This document shows, piece by piece, positions 39,111-50,479 of a DNA stretch of 64,000 nt (position 1 is the stretch's first letter; every line of letters starts with the position of its first letter). The notes under the pieces are model-generated. The model did not search any database and was not told where the DNA came from. It saw nothing but the letters and a program-made list of their open reading frames with translations. A program made the translations under genes and the position numbers. Source of the stretch: Diphasiastrum complanatum (lineage: Eukaryota; Streptophyta; Lycopodiopsida; Lycopodiales; Lycopodiaceae). Location of the stretch: assembly GCA_029204225.1 (NCBI GenBank), contig CM055110.1, positions 32,666,240 to 32,730,239 on the forward strand. The letters run 5' to 3'.

Positions 39111-40828
39111 CCTTTGCTCATCCATACGCAAATAATTCATGTTCACTTTGGATAGCGTGTAGGTAGGTAGGGATCTCACTTTTTTAGAGGTCCATATTTT
39201 AACTTTGGTTGTGCTAGCCTGGGTTTTATTTGATATGTATCAATTGTTACACATTTGTTATAGCGTCTTTTACAAGTTCTACTCTAGGCTCTAAAGTTAA
39301 AGTACAAAGTTGTAGCACTCAAAAAACTTCAATGACCCACCAAGCTTGGTTATGATTAAGTCCATCCACCCAAACTTTGCCAAAAAAGTGGAGGGCTCAA
39401 AGCTCCCTAATAAGAGTGACAGTGTAAACTCTCATTTCTTCACCAAAGAGACAATCAAAAATTTACTTGACTAGGAAAAATTAGTAATGATTAAGACAAA
39501 AAAATAAGCCTAGAAAATATGTGTCTACAATTTCATAGTAGAATTTTCCGATCAAAAGCATTGAATTTTAAAAGTCGACTAGGACCATACATGTTGATTA
39601 TAATAGCTTTCATGACCAAGGCAACATTTTCAAGTGTTTTTAAATAGAAATTGTTTCAAGAAAGCTCAAAAAATCGACTAGCTTGTCTCTAAGAAGAGAA
39701 TAATATTGGTATGCCTAATGCTTCGGATGATGTTCACTTATGCTTTTTGTCATTTAGCTCACAAGTCTAACAAATATATCAAACTAGAATCCCAAAAGGA
39801 GGTGCTTTGCCCCTAGAATTCTCATAACAATGAGAAAAAGTAAAAAAACCTTGTAGCATAAATGGTAGAATGAAGAAACAACGTGTAGAACAACGAATCA
39901 TAAAATATGGACCAATCATAATTAGGTATAGCAAACTACTTGTGAAAAAATAACACTTACCAAGCTCAGCTATTTCAACTTTTTTGGACACAAAAATCGC
40001 CCCTCTTCATTCAGACAACTCTTTAAGTCACCTCTTTCTTACTATGTCATTATTCAATCTTGATAGATTCAAATCTCAATTATGTGAATCACATTTGTTG
40101 TACGTGTAAATGATTGTATGGATATTATCAAAATGGATGCCACGTTATATTTTGATCATAGTTACGAGTATCTAGGATGCAAAATTGGAGATTGCTAATT
40201 GGATATGATATTTGAAAGTGACTTCAAAATTCTTGGTGATCAGATGGGTTACATGTCACTAGATATGAGTTTTTTAATGGTTGAATTACACCTGATATAG
40301 ATTGATGATGAGGAGTCGTCAAATTTGAGTGGGCTCACGCCTGATGAAATGGAAATCACATAAATGGATATTAGATCAAAGTGATGATGTATATAGAAAC
40401 TTTATAAAGATAGAATAATGATTAAGCGATGACATGTTTTCAACATGTTACTTCGAACTAGTTCCAGATGTAGGTAAATAAATGACATGTCACAATTTCA
40501 ACTTTATCAATTAGACTTGTCCTCCTAAAAAAACACAAGATTATATTACATGGAGATTTCAGTCAAACATGCAAATTTTAGATAAACTTTTAGAGAGAGA
40601 AGATGAGTTAAGTGAGTCCAATGTTTTAGCTCGCATTTGGGCCAATGAATAAATCAAACATAGTGACGTAGTCTAGTTGACCAACAAATGAGTATGAATG
40701 TCTAGTCAATAGGACGATGATCTAAGTTGGCAAATCAAATTTTTTTAGGCTCAACCACTTCACAAGATTTAAAACATATTGTAATTCCAAGAGGGCAAGT
40801 CTCAATACTCATTATGTAGTGTTAGTAA
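39111..40828. other. AT-rich sequence, nothing recognised
   Basis: There is no gene, RNA or bounded repeat that I can support in either strand. Confidence 0.4.
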
Positions 40829-41080
40829 TTACCTAGGAAGATGCACTTTAATACTTTTACATCAGGTTTACCTCTTTTCTCCTTTGGAATGTGAGCGAAG
40901 GCTTTTGTCCAAAAATCCTCAAGTGACTCATTTTTGGCTTCCTGTTGGTGAATGCTTATTCTAGTTTTAACTTTGGTATCGCAATGGTAGGACTCCTATT
41001 CTGGAGATAAATTGTGATATTGCAAGCTTCAAACAAATATCCCTTTGGTAGCTTTACCTCTACAAGCATGGATCTAGCAC
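40829..41080 (-). pseudogene. Short remnant of copia integrase
   Basis: On the minus strand the translation has ARSMLVEVKLPKGYLFEA and YLQNRSPT, then after a frame change SHLRIFG, AFAHIPKEKR and KVLKCIFLG. These follow the order of the copia integrase C-terminal half. Nothing recognisable precedes or follows it. It is an old fragment of about 250 bp. Confidence 0.75.
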
Positions 41081-42009
41081 TATTATCATTGCAGATAAAA
41101 CTATATGCAATGAATGTATACATTAGCACATTGATTTTCTTACACGTAAGAAAAAGACAAGAGCTGATCACAAGTTGGAAAGATCTTCCATCGACAATTG
41201 ACATTGTAGAAGAACATCTATAAATTCATGAATTTATTCAATAAAAGAAAGCCACAAGTTGGGCTTTAGTACAATTGTACAAATGTCTTTCATCATGAAT
41301 CTATTTCTATCTATATAGTGTAATTTATGCATTTGGGACATTATCAAATCTCTCTTCTTTGCTCTCTATAGCTCTCTATACGTACATCATTAGTGCTGTA
41401 GTGCCCATGTGAATGTACAACATATGGTAATACCAAGGATGCTAAAGATTAACTCCTGCCTGAATTTGTACACATGGTAGCTTGTGTAATCACTAGGCAA
41501 AATTTGCAAGCCAATCAATATCAAAACATCAACTATTGATACTAAACAAAAGGATGCATTTAGGAATTTCAAAATAAAAAAAGACCCTTTGTAAAGATAC
41601 TTTTATTTATTTTTCTCTAGTTTCTACCACCACCCGGCCCAATCAAAATGCACAAATTTCAAATCTACGCAACGTAGCTCAAATAAACTGAAAAATAAAA
41701 ATATATTACACCAAACTTTGAAATTTGTGTCGGGCAGCATGGACGTATCCCATTGGGTCGCTCTTCTTGCTCGAATCTGTCCGACGACAATACTCCAAGT
41801 TAAATTTATTTAACTATATTGGTTAGTATAATGAAATTTGTTAATTAGACTAGTTACAGTTATAGAAATATAGTATGCACAGTAACTAGAAATATAGTAT
41901 GCATAGTAACTATGACTACTGTGGCATTCTCATGAGATTAAATGTGAGACGAACAATTGAATTGAGTATCATATCAAAGAGATTTTTGGCGCCCAAGCTT
42001 TGAAAATAG
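41081..42009. other. Unassigned sequence
   Basis: No gene recognised. A GTAACTA-type phrase ATATAGTATGCA is repeated near 41,869 and 41,891. Confidence 0.35.
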
Positions 42010-42720
42010 CAATGGCAAGGAGACCAAGATCTGTAGTTGAGTCTGTGATTCTTTACAATGAGAAAGATGACGCTGATAACTGGAAGCCAACAAAATATAC
42101 GAAGAATTCATGGGTGTTGCTGCATCCATCCGATCAAAGGGAAATTCTCAACAGAAAAAATGGGCAAAGATGACATACAAATCTTATTGGAAAACAAAAA
42201 AATTGGAGTCTAAGACAACTCCCAGAGGTCACTCTATATCAGAAGTATTAGTACAACATGTTTATATGCATTTAGAAATAAAAATACAAGATATCAATCC
42301 TCATGATCATCGAAAATATAACTGTAAGTATATCAAAACATATGCACTCTATTGCAATCATAGGTGTTTTTTTATTGAAGCTCTCCAGATTACAAATTAA
42401 ATTATTCAACGTATTTCTTCTTTTCAGATTTATATCCATCAAACATAAGTGAATGAGATCTAGCACACTTGCAGGAATATTGGATGTGATTCACTTTGAT
42501 GTTGGAAAGTTGCAATACAGAAGAAGTCCAAAGGAATTTGCAGATAGTGGTATATATTTTTATGAATCTTCATATATACCACAAACAAATGGAGGTTTTG
42601 GCAAGCTTGAAGCAATTCCGTTGCCAAATTTTCAGAGTGACGAGTGGCCTACTCCTGAAAGTATTGCTTCTGAATCCCTTCAGATGCAAGCTACTCTTGG
42701 ATGTTAGAAATGCCATGCAG
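42010..42720 (+). pseudogene. Uncharacterised gene-like stretch with possible intron
   Basis: From the ATG near 42,013 a frame reads with coding-like composition (MARRPRSVVESVILYNEKDD) for about 50 codons, then breaks. A plausible donor ACT/GTAAGT at about 42,325 and acceptor CTTTTCAG at about 42,427 enclose a 103-bp AT-rich gap. After it an 84-codon open stretch (42,453-42,707) contains KLQYRRSPKEFADSGIYF and GGFGKLEAIPLPNFQ. I do not recognise the family. Frame breaks suggest a pseudogene or wrongly placed exon borders. From 42,677 the sequence is also part of the duplicated block. Confidence 0.3.
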
Positions 42721-43216
42721 ATAAGCACGGGTTCGAAAATTGTTCACCTAAGTTGGTTTCTCTCATTGCATATATTTGTTGATTTTTCTCAAGTGCAAGT
42801 GTTCGAAGGACACCAACTTTATTTGTTTGCAAAAATTTATCAGATGAGACTTTGTCAGATCTCATGGATCAAGGCTAGGATAGTAAAACAAATAATGATA
42901 TAGAATGCAGGATAAAATAGTTGTCAATGATTTTCCGTTATCATATAAAAAACAAATGCTCAGTCTCACATTTAGCTATCTGAGATTCAAGAAAACTGAT
43001 GGTACATGGCCACCACTAGATCAAGACTTCCAACTAATGGAGTAGTATCAACATGAAGAAAGCACAAAATACTCTACAAATCGAGTAGTATCAACATGAA
43101 GAAAGCACAAAATACTTGCTATTTTGATCCAATTGATAAGAGATGACCACAACTCGGATTTTGAAGCTAAAAAGCCTGTAAATAAAAAACCATTAGATCT
43201 CTCTTCACTCAAATGC
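42677..43216 (-). repeat. Flank of element B, copy of 10,360-10,899
   Basis: In the minus direction it continues the interrupted LTR of element D after the B insertion (duplication ATGC on both sides of B). It contains a tandem repeat of the phrase AGTATCAACATGAAGAAAGC at 43,047 and 43,087. The same sequence in inverted orientation lies at 10,360-10,899. Confidence 0.8.
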
Positions 43217-43870
43217 TGTGAAGGATTTCAGATCATTCAAGATCCAATACATGTCCCTGATCTTTGGTTACAATAAGGAGCAAACCAACAATCCTGCCAA
43301 TGTAGAAAAATCAGCATCTACATACAAAATGAGATGCAAACTCTAAGAGATATTGATCAAACATGAACCAAAACATAAAATATGTTTGCTGTCCATACAA
43401 TTACATTACTCTACTGTATTTCACACGTGTGGAATCGAAAATAACAATAAATGAACATTCTACACACAAGATTGCAAGATAACACCAAGATAGTGCACCA
43501 ATGAGTAGTAGAACCCAAAGAGAACCATGTATAATGATGAAATGAGAGAGAGAAGAGAGAAGATGTGTCTCTTCACGAGTTACATCCTTTTATAGAGTTT
43601 CCAAACCCTATTTGGCCACTTGGCTTTCCCTCCAAAATGTAAACCCTACTATTTTTGGGTCTAGATTCAATGTACCCAAAGTTCAAATTTGAATCTCTCT
43701 CAAACTCGACTACCAACTTTCCCTCACTTTCAAAAAGTGTTTATTGAATGTATCTTAAACTAACATAACTTCAAAAAGTTTATCTCTAAGTCTAAAGTGA
43801 GTTTTGGCCTCTTATTGACAATTTACCAAAATGTGACTAAACTAGACTAAAGTAGTTGAAATCTCTCACA
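43217..43870 (-). mobile_element. 3' LTR of element B
   Basis: In the element sense it runs from TGTGAGAG to CTTCACA. It contains TTTCACACGTGTGG at 43,419-43,432. The first bases supply the TGA that ends the long internal reading frame. Confidence 0.9.
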
Positions 43871-46394
43871 CTCCCTCTTCAACTAGTTTTGGCATAGTTT
43901 TGACAATAGAACTTTGATCCAACTTTAGAATGATCTCCATCCTAAGTATAGATCTCCTTTCTAAGGTTCTGAAGTATCTTTCATAATTGATATAGAGAAT
44001 AGTGTCCAAATTGGATGCTTCACTATTTCTTACATCAGTTTTACACATCAAGATATAACTAGAACATGAAGAACCAAATAGAATGTGAATGAAATTATTC
44101 CTCCATGTTTCAAACTTTGAACTCTCTGGAAAATTACAGCAACCAAACAATAAACGTGAGTGATGACCATTTGCTTGCTTGTCTCCTCCAACTTTGTCCT
44201 TTCTTGATATGTCTCCACCATAAAACTCCATGAATGAGCCTCCATCTCCATCTTGCCACAAGATGTCATCAACACTTGATGACTTGGCCATGAATGAGTG
44301 ACATAATGAACCTCCAATAGCTTCATTTCCATCAGCAAAACCAGCCAAGAATGCTAGTACAACTTCAACAATAAGATATTGCAAGACAATGTAGCTAGTT
44401 TGTCCATATCTTGACAATTTGCACACATCCACATGAAATAGCTCAAACATGAGATAGAACAAGTAAAGTAAACTTGAACAACACTTCCTTGCTGCTCCTT
44501 TGACCTTACTTGAGTCTTTAATAAGATGCAAAATAAGATCCATAACATCTTTGCCAAATAACCTTCCTTTGATGCTCTTGACTAGCTCCAAATTGCCACC
44601 TTTCCTTTTGTGTCGTTGAAGCCCTTTGAGACCAACCTCTTGATCTTCCTCTTGACCATCAAAGTCATTGAACAAAATTTGTTTTCCAGATCCATTACTT
44701 GCTTTTCCAGTATGAAAACCATGAGAACCAATATCCACTTGCATAGCATCATCTACACAAGAAAATTCTCCAAAACATGTGAGTAAAGCAAAGTGAGTCG
44801 CTTCCACTTGCTTACCTTTCTCTTGATCATCAAAGATATCAAAGATATGAATATCTTCAGACATGAACCTCTGGAAATACTCCCTCTCAAACATATGATC
44901 TAGATCCAACAAGAACTCATCAATGCTTGATCTCGAATTTTTACAAAGGTTAGTGAAAACAATGTCACCAATGTCACCAACATAAATCAAAAGATAGATT
45001 CCAAACTTTCCATCCAACATGAAGTAGAGTAGGTGAAGATGAGTATCAAAACTAATAAATCCAGCCCTCTTGAGTCCATAACAAACCTCAATAATCTCAC
45101 CAATGAGATCTCCCTTGCCTTGAAGAAATTGCCTCTCGATTTGCTCTATGTAGTCTTCTCCAACCAACCTTTTGCCATCTTGATCATGAGTGATCAATTC
45201 ATAATCATAGAATCCTTTGATTTGATGAAGAGATGTGAGATCCATGCCTTGGATCTTCCCAAGAACCAACCTTCCATTGCTCTTCCCTTCATAAGACTCC
45301 CTCTTAATGATTGCATCATAAGAAGTAGAAACCTCAAAAACATTAGAAGCCATGAAAAAAATGATTAGTACCTTCAACATAAGAATGATTGAAGTACTCT
45401 CTTTTTTCAAACAAGAACTTCTACTCAATGTTTTAGGTAATGACTCATATGATAATGATTCTTCCTCACTATCATTCACAATGACATCATTCAAAGTACA
45501 TCCTACTTTGAACTCTTCACATACTTCTCTTCTTCTTGACTTGTGACTATCTTCCTCACCAAGTCTCTTGATAGAACCATTTGATCTACTCTCTTTATGA
45601 AGACATGTAACTCTACTTGCTGGAAAAATGACTTTCTTGGAATCATAACAAAAGAATGTAGAAGAATTACCTCCTTCATGCATGCACCTAGCAACATCCT
45701 TTTCCATATGATCAAAGAAATCATTAGCAACAATCTTTTCCAAGGAAGAACCTTCTCCTCCATTGATGAAGTTAGCTCTTTCCTTACCTTTTGCATGCTT
45801 GCACTTGCCATGAAGAACCTTTGAAACACCATCATTATCCTCAAGACTAGCCAAGTTAGCACAAAGATGAACATCTCCAAGAAGCATATTAGATCTTGAC
45901 CTAGATCTAACATAAGGAAGCTTTTTAGACTTTGCATAAGATCCACCAATCTTATTGATGCTAAAAGGGAACTTTGGAGAGTTGAGACCAATCGTCTTTT
46001 CCATTCCATCCTTTTTGTTAGCCATAACAAAAGCATCAAGCTTGAAAAGTCTACCTTGTCTATTGCCCCTAGCAACCAAGATTTCTTCCTTTGTAATGAA
46101 GCAAGCATCACCACCAAAATTTACCATGTATCCTTTCTCTATCATTTGACCAACACTTAGCAAATTCTTTGAAAGTGAAGGAATGTAAATAACACCATCA
46201 ATTCTTGCTTTCCTATTAGTAGAGAGACAAATAGGAGTTGAACCAATACCTTGAATCACACACTCACCACCATTGGCCATGTGAATTGCTTTCTTGGCTC
46301 CATCATAAGTGACCAAAGAAGTAAAGAACTCCTTGTGACTAGTCATGTGTGAACTAGCTCCACTATCAATCCACCATGAATCTGTCACCTTCAC
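43866..46394 (-). CDS. 842-codon frame of element B: protease plus remodelled, non-pol region
   Basis: Residues 1-123 are the copia aspartic protease region (DSGA at 10-13; IPSLSKNLLSVGQM; GRLFKLDAFV). The expected pre-integrase and integrase motifs are missing. Residues 125-430 match nothing I know: Ser/Lys-rich, an acidic patch (NDSEEESLSYES), and a hydrophobic segment around 337-350. At 439-475 CYGLKRAGF and IYLLIYVGDI echo RT YGLKQA and YVDD, with the catalytic Asp changed to Gly. At 534-554 THFALLTCFGEFSCVDDAMQ echoes the linker that normally precedes RT, so the order is inverted. The frame stays open for 2.5 kb and ends only at the LTR border. As a polymerase it cannot be active; whether it makes a product is unknown. 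The start codon is uncertain, because the frame should continue from gag. Confidence 0.75.
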   Translation of the reverse strand: MKVTDSWWIDSGASSHMTSHKEFFTSLVTYDGAKKAIHMANGGECVIQGIGSTPICLSTNRKARIDGVIYIPSLSKNLLSVGQMIEKGYMVNFGGDACFITKEEILVARGNRQGRLFKLDAFVMANKKDGMEKTIGLNSPKFPFSINKIGGSYAKSKKLPYVRSRSRSNMLLGDVHLCANLASLEDNDGVSKVLHGKCKHAKGKERANFINGGEGSSLEKIVANDFFDHMEKDVARCMHEGGNSSTFFCYDSKKVIFPASRVTCLHKESRSNGSIKRLGEEDSHKSRRREVCEEFKVGCTLNDVIVNDSEEESLSYESLPKTLSRSSCLKKESTSIILMLKVLIIFFMASNVFEVSTSYDAIIKRESYEGKSNGRLVLGKIQGMDLTSLHQIKGFYDYELITHDQDGKRLVGEDYIEQIERQFLQGKGDLIGEIIEVCYGLKRAGFISFDTHLHLLYFMLDGKFGIYLLIYVGDIGDIVFTNLCKNSRSSIDEFLLDLDHMFEREYFQRFMSEDIHIFDIFDDQEKGKQVEATHFALLTCFGEFSCVDDAMQVDIGSHGFHTGKASNGSGKQILFNDFDGQEEDQEVGLKGLQRHKRKGGNLELVKSIKGRLFGKDVMDLILHLIKDSSKVKGAARKCCSSLLYLFYLMFELFHVDVCKLSRYGQTSYIVLQYLIVEVVLAFLAGFADGNEAIGGSLCHSFMAKSSSVDDILWQDGDGGSFMEFYGGDISRKDKVGGDKQANGHHSRLLFGCCNFPESSKFETWRNNFIHILFGSSCSSYILMCKTDVRNSEASNLDTILYINYERYFRTLERRSILRMEIILKLDQSSIVKTMPKLVEEGV

Positions 46395-47273
46395 TTGATA
46401 TTGGACTTGAAGAACACATCAAAAGAGAATCACCACCACCTAGATCCTCATCATTAGTAGTAAAGTCGATTTGCTTGCTACCTTCATCTCTTTGCTTCTT
46501 CAAACATTCATTAGCAAAATGCCCTTTGATTACACAATAAAAGCATTTCAACTTAGACTTATCTTTCTTTTTGCCAAAAGAAGAAGTCTCACCTTGATCT
46601 TGCCCTTTAGACCACTTGCCTTTGCTTGCCCTTGAACTTGCCTTTGATAGACATAGCATCCTCTTCATAATGAGATGTCGATGTAGATCCACCTCCTCTT
46701 GATTGAAGCCTATACTCCTCATTCACCAAGATCTCTTGCAAATCCACAATACTTGGCAAAGTCTTTTGAATAGCAAAACTTTGAACAAGATTAGCATGAT
46801 CATCCAAAAAGCCATTAAGTATAACTTGAACAAGTTCTACCTCCTTAATGGTTTCATCAATACATGCTAACTCGTCATTGAATGCTTTAACCCTCAAAAC
46901 AAAAGCATGAGTACTATCTCCCTTCTTTTGAAAAATTTGAAAGATTTGCCTCCTAAGAGTAAGCACTCTTGATGTAGACTTGGATTCATAAAGCTTCTTC
47001 AAAGCTTCCCAAGCCTCCAAAGATGATGTGCACTTACCAACTTCCTTGAGAAGTTCATTGGTGACATTCATCTTAATCATGTGTAGAGCTTTCTTTGCTC
47101 TCTTGTCATACCTAACTTTATCTTGAGGTGCTTGAGGCCTCTCCTCCACACCTGTAACAATCCATCAACTCATTCATCTCCAATAAGGACTCCATCCTCA
47201 CCTTCCAAGTAGAATAGTTGATTGAGGTAAGCCTATCATTGCTCTCCAACATAAAGCCTCCACTTGTAGCCAT
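46366..47273 (-). pseudogene. gag of element B
   Basis: It starts at MATSGGFML (47,273), followed by a DUF4219/UBN2-type capsid (NYSTWKVRMESLL; LVQVILNGFLDDHANLVQSF) and one zinc knuckle, CFYCVIKGHFANEC, near 46,530. A 1-2 nt indel near 47,145 shifts the frame after NELMD, and another frame change at 46,366-46,394 separates gag from the protease frame. The family makes gag-pol as one polyprotein, so both look like mutations rather than programmed shifts, though the 29-nt overlap at the second is compatible with either. It belongs to the same gag lineage as element E. Confidence 0.85.
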
Positions 47274-47863
47274 GTTAAAGTGACCTGATCTTCCCCTTTC
47301 AACCTGTTCCAATGCACAAAGCACTCTCTTGAATGTCAACAAATGAACTCAAGAAGAAATCACAAAGATATGGAACCTCTCAAATCTCTTCTAGCACTTC
47401 TACCTAGAAAATCAACACATAGAATAGTGAGATCTTGATCAACCTATGATCTATCCTCAATCTAATGATCCTTGCCACTTCCTAAGATTGAAACACACTC
47501 AAATGAAGATCAGTAACCTCACAAACTAGAGATCCAATCAAAATTAGGGTTTTGACAAAATCACAAAAAATTGAATATCTCAAATTTTACATGCAATTTT
47601 TAGAAACTTGATATATCTTCTTGTAGACTCTAATGAGACCTTCCTAATGCACCAAAAATCATCTAAATCCAGCAAGCCAAGTGTGAAATCGGAATTGATC
47701 AAGTATATAACCCTATATTGAGTTTTGACCTACAAAAGATTAATTCTACACATGCAAAAATGCTGATTTTTGAGTAGAGATCAATCTAGCATGCTCTAGC
47801 ATTGGTAACTCCTCTAAATCTTTGCTAAAGATGGCTGATCATTTGATTACCTGAAACACAAGA

Positions 47864-47875
47864 GCTCTGATACCA
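47864..47875 (-). promoter_or_regulatory. Primer-binding site of element B
   Basis: In the minus sense TGGTATCAGAGC follows the LTR end (...CTTCACA) with no gap. It matches initiator Met tRNA. Confidence 0.92.
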
Positions 47876-48529
47876 TGTGAAGGATTTCAGATCATTCAAG
47901 ATCCAATCCATGTCCCTGATCTTTGGTTACAATAAGGAGCAAACCAACAATCCTGCCAATGTAGAAAAATCAGCATCTACATACAAAATGAGATGCAAAC
48001 TCTAAGAGATATTGATCAAACATGAACCAAAACATAAAATATGTTCTCTGTCCGTACAATTACAGTACCCTACTATATTTCACACGTGTGGAACCGAAAA
48101 TAACAATAAATGAGCATTCTACACACAAGATTGCAAAATAACACCAAGATAGTGCACCAATGAGTAGTAGAACCCAAAGAGAACCATGTATAATGATGAA
48201 ATGAGAGAGATAAGAGAGAAGATGTGTCTCTCCACGAGCTACATGCTTCTATAGAGTTTCCAAACCCTATTTGGCCACTTGGCTTTCCCTCCAAAATGTA
48301 AACCCTACTATTTTTGGGTATAGATTCAATGTACCCAAAGTTCAAATTTGAATCTCTCTCAAACTCGACTACCAACTTTTCCACACTTTCAAAAAGTGTT
48401 TATTGAATGTATTTTAAACTAACATAACTTCAAAAAGTTTATCTCTAAGTCTAAAATGAGTTTTGGCCTCTTATTGACAATTTACCAAAATGTGACTAAA
48501 CTAGACTAAACTAGTTGAAATCTCTCACT
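47876..48529 (-). mobile_element. 5' LTR of element B
   Basis: It is 654 bp, the same length as its partner. TTTCACACGTGTGG is at 48,078-48,091. The outermost base next to the target duplication has changed (AGTGAGAG instead of TGTGAGAG in the minus sense). Confidence 0.9.
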
Positions 48530-48831
48530 ATGCATTCATCACATCCTAACCCTAACATCTAGCTTAAAGATCCATTTGATCAACCCTAATTAGGGCCAAT
48601 ATCTCGAGATCCAAAAACAATAAAAAAATTGCTATTTTAAGCTCCCATTTTTTTCTCTACCCTATCCATGCACTCTTTGGCCACATCCCAAAGGTACCAT
48701 TCCAAAGCCAGGTTAATGATTTGACTTAGAATAAGGTATCCTATGCTTTTGGCACGTGTGACATCCCACAACATGGCCTCAAAGTCATTTACAAGTGGAA
48801 ATTATGCAAACTAGCTTGTGTAATTTTAACA
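48530..48831 (-). mobile_element. 3' LTR of element D, first part
   Basis: In the minus sense the LTR begins TGTTAAAATT at 48,831, right after the PPT. It runs to the B insertion point and resumes beyond B at 43,216. The far end is not located. Confidence 0.75.
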
Positions 48832-48846
48832 CTCCTCCTCACAACC
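48832..48846 (-). promoter_or_regulatory. Polypurine tract of element D
   Basis: In the minus sense GGTTGTGAGGAGGAG lies directly before TGTTAAAATT. Its GAGGAGGAG end equals those of elements A and F. Confidence 0.8.
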
Positions 48847-48869
48847 AGTTTGAAGATAACATAGACTTG

Positions 48870-49670
48870 CTTATCAAATCTAGGGCTGATATTAACTTCA
48901 CAAATGCAGCTCTTTGAAGTGTTTTAGTAAGGATATCACCAACACATTCACTACTTGCCACATGCTGCAAAGATATCTCCTTAGATTGCACCTTTTCTCT
49001 CACAAAATGAGAGAGATCTCAATATGCTTTGACCTTGCATGGAAGATTGGATTGGTTGCAAGGTGTTGGGTTGGGATGTCGTGATTATAAAGAGTTGGAA
49101 CAACATCTAAACTCATGATCTTCAGCTCCACAAGTAGCCTTTTGATCCATAGAAGCTCCTTTGTAGTGGTAGTGAGAGTGGTTGAAGAAAGTGAGATAGT
49201 TTCTTGTTTCTTTGACAACCAAGAAACAACTCCTCCACCAATGAATGTTGCATAGGCACTTGTGTACTTTATGTCCCTTTTGTCACCTACAAAATCTGAG
49301 TCACTAAAGGCATGCAAATCAATAACATCTCCTCTATAGAGAATTCCATGATCTAGAGTGCCCGAGATGTATCTCAAGATCCTTTTAGCACTTTTCAAAT
49401 ATATGACCAATGGATCTTGCATATATTGACTTAGCCTACACACACTAAAGAATAGATCAGGCCTAGTTATGGTGATCCACATTAAGGAGCCTATAAGTTG
49501 CCTATAAAGAGTGATGTCTATAAAGGATGCTTCATCACTTTCATTGAGCACTTTTACATCTTGCTTCATTGGTGTTTCTATATGCTTGCAATCATGCATT
49601 TTAAATCTATTGAGAAAACTTTGAGCATACTTAGATTGACTAATGAAGATGAAATATGAACCTCTAAGTA
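48870..49670 (-). pseudogene. Element D: RT C-terminus and RNase H, downstream part
   Basis: The frame 49,000-49,599 contains ETPMKQDV, ITITRPDL, SDSDFVGDK, VSWLSKKQETISLSS and HARSKHIEI. The RNase H motif SSCEAEYKAL is corrupted to a Thr-rich string, removing the catalytic Glu. A frame change near 49,010 precedes the C-terminal REKVQSKEI and ECVGDILTK stretch. The RT reading frame continues across the inserted element E into 60,882-61,010, which proves the split. Confidence 0.88.
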
Positions 49671-49675
49671 CTTCT
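49671..49675. repeat. Target-site duplication of element E (left copy)
   Basis: CTTCT lies directly left of the E LTR and is matched by CTTCT at 60,877-60,881 directly right of the other LTR. Removing E and one copy restores the RT frame of element D. Confidence 0.9.
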
Positions 49676-50288
49676 TGCTGAATTCACACGTGTGGGATGC
49701 CCTACACATGTACTTTTGATCTCCTAAGCCCAATAATATCATAAAGATCAGACTAGCATTGGTTGTCAATAGGAAAGTTGATCACTCAAGAAATATTATT
49801 GTGTTACAAGCAAGATCTGTCAACAAAACATAAGACTAAGCATCATAAATGCCTCAACTCGGCTAGAGAGAGAAAAAAGAAAGTACAAAACTCATGTAGA
49901 GAGAGAGGGCACAAAGAGCTTGTCTCCAAATTTGCATTACACACAAATTTCATCATTTTCTCAATGAGAGTACATCACATATATATAGATCCATGGACTC
50001 TCCTCCTACTTTGAGTTGAATTGGAGTTGTGAATCCACCTCTCAAGCTATCTAGACTTATTCAAGCCACCTCACTATGTCTAATTGTGCCACCTAGTCTT
50101 TTCATGCATTAAATGTGGCATGTAAAGTACAAATGGCAATTCCTATGGTACCACAAGTTTCTACTTCTACCTACCTTAAATATTTTATTCTAAGATGGGT
50201 CTTTACTAAGCCAAAAGAGCTCAATTCATCTTTGGAATTTTTAGGACCCCTACTCACAACATTAGATAGATTTCTCAATATTTTGACA
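49676..50288 (-). mobile_element. 3' LTR of element E
   Basis: In the element sense it runs TGTCAAAATATT to TGAATTCAGCA. It carries TTCACACGTGTGGG at 49,682-49,695. The purine tract before it is weak (TTTTTAGGAG). Confidence 0.9.
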
Positions 50289-50479
50289 CTCCTAAAAATG
50301 TATCTAATGTGGATGAAGCATTGATCTTGAGATAAGACCAAGATTAGACCTATGCTTTGAGAAGGCACTTTTGCAAAGTGGCTTTGTGAGAAGATCAACA
50401 ATACACGAAGATGTGTCGACATGTTCCAAGTTGATTTCACCTTCAATGAGCTTTTCCCTTACAAAATGGTGTGCTACTT

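Larger units (their letters stand above)
43217..48529 (-). mobile_element. Element B: complete non-autonomous copia-type LTR element
   Basis: LTRs of 654 bp lie at 43,217-43,870 (3') and 47,876-48,529 (5'), with roughly 20-25 differences by eye. The PBS is adjacent to the 5' LTR, the PPT (GAAGAGGGAG in the minus sense) adjacent to the 3' LTR, and the flanking duplication is ATGC (43,213-43,216 and 48,530-48,533). The internal part has gag, protease and then a long frame with no integrase and no functional RT. It inserted into the 3' LTR of element D. The intact ends suggest past mobilisation using enzymes of another element. Confidence 0.9.

Noticed and set aside
43860-46150. Plus-strand frames of 60-111 codons opposite the B frame
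   Set aside because: They are shadows of the 842-codon minus-strand frame, with no start context or known domains.
46366-46394. Programmed frameshift between gag and protease in element B
   Set aside because: The overlap is short and without a clear slippery heptamer; related copia elements use one continuous frame and B gag has another indel, so mutation is the simpler reading.
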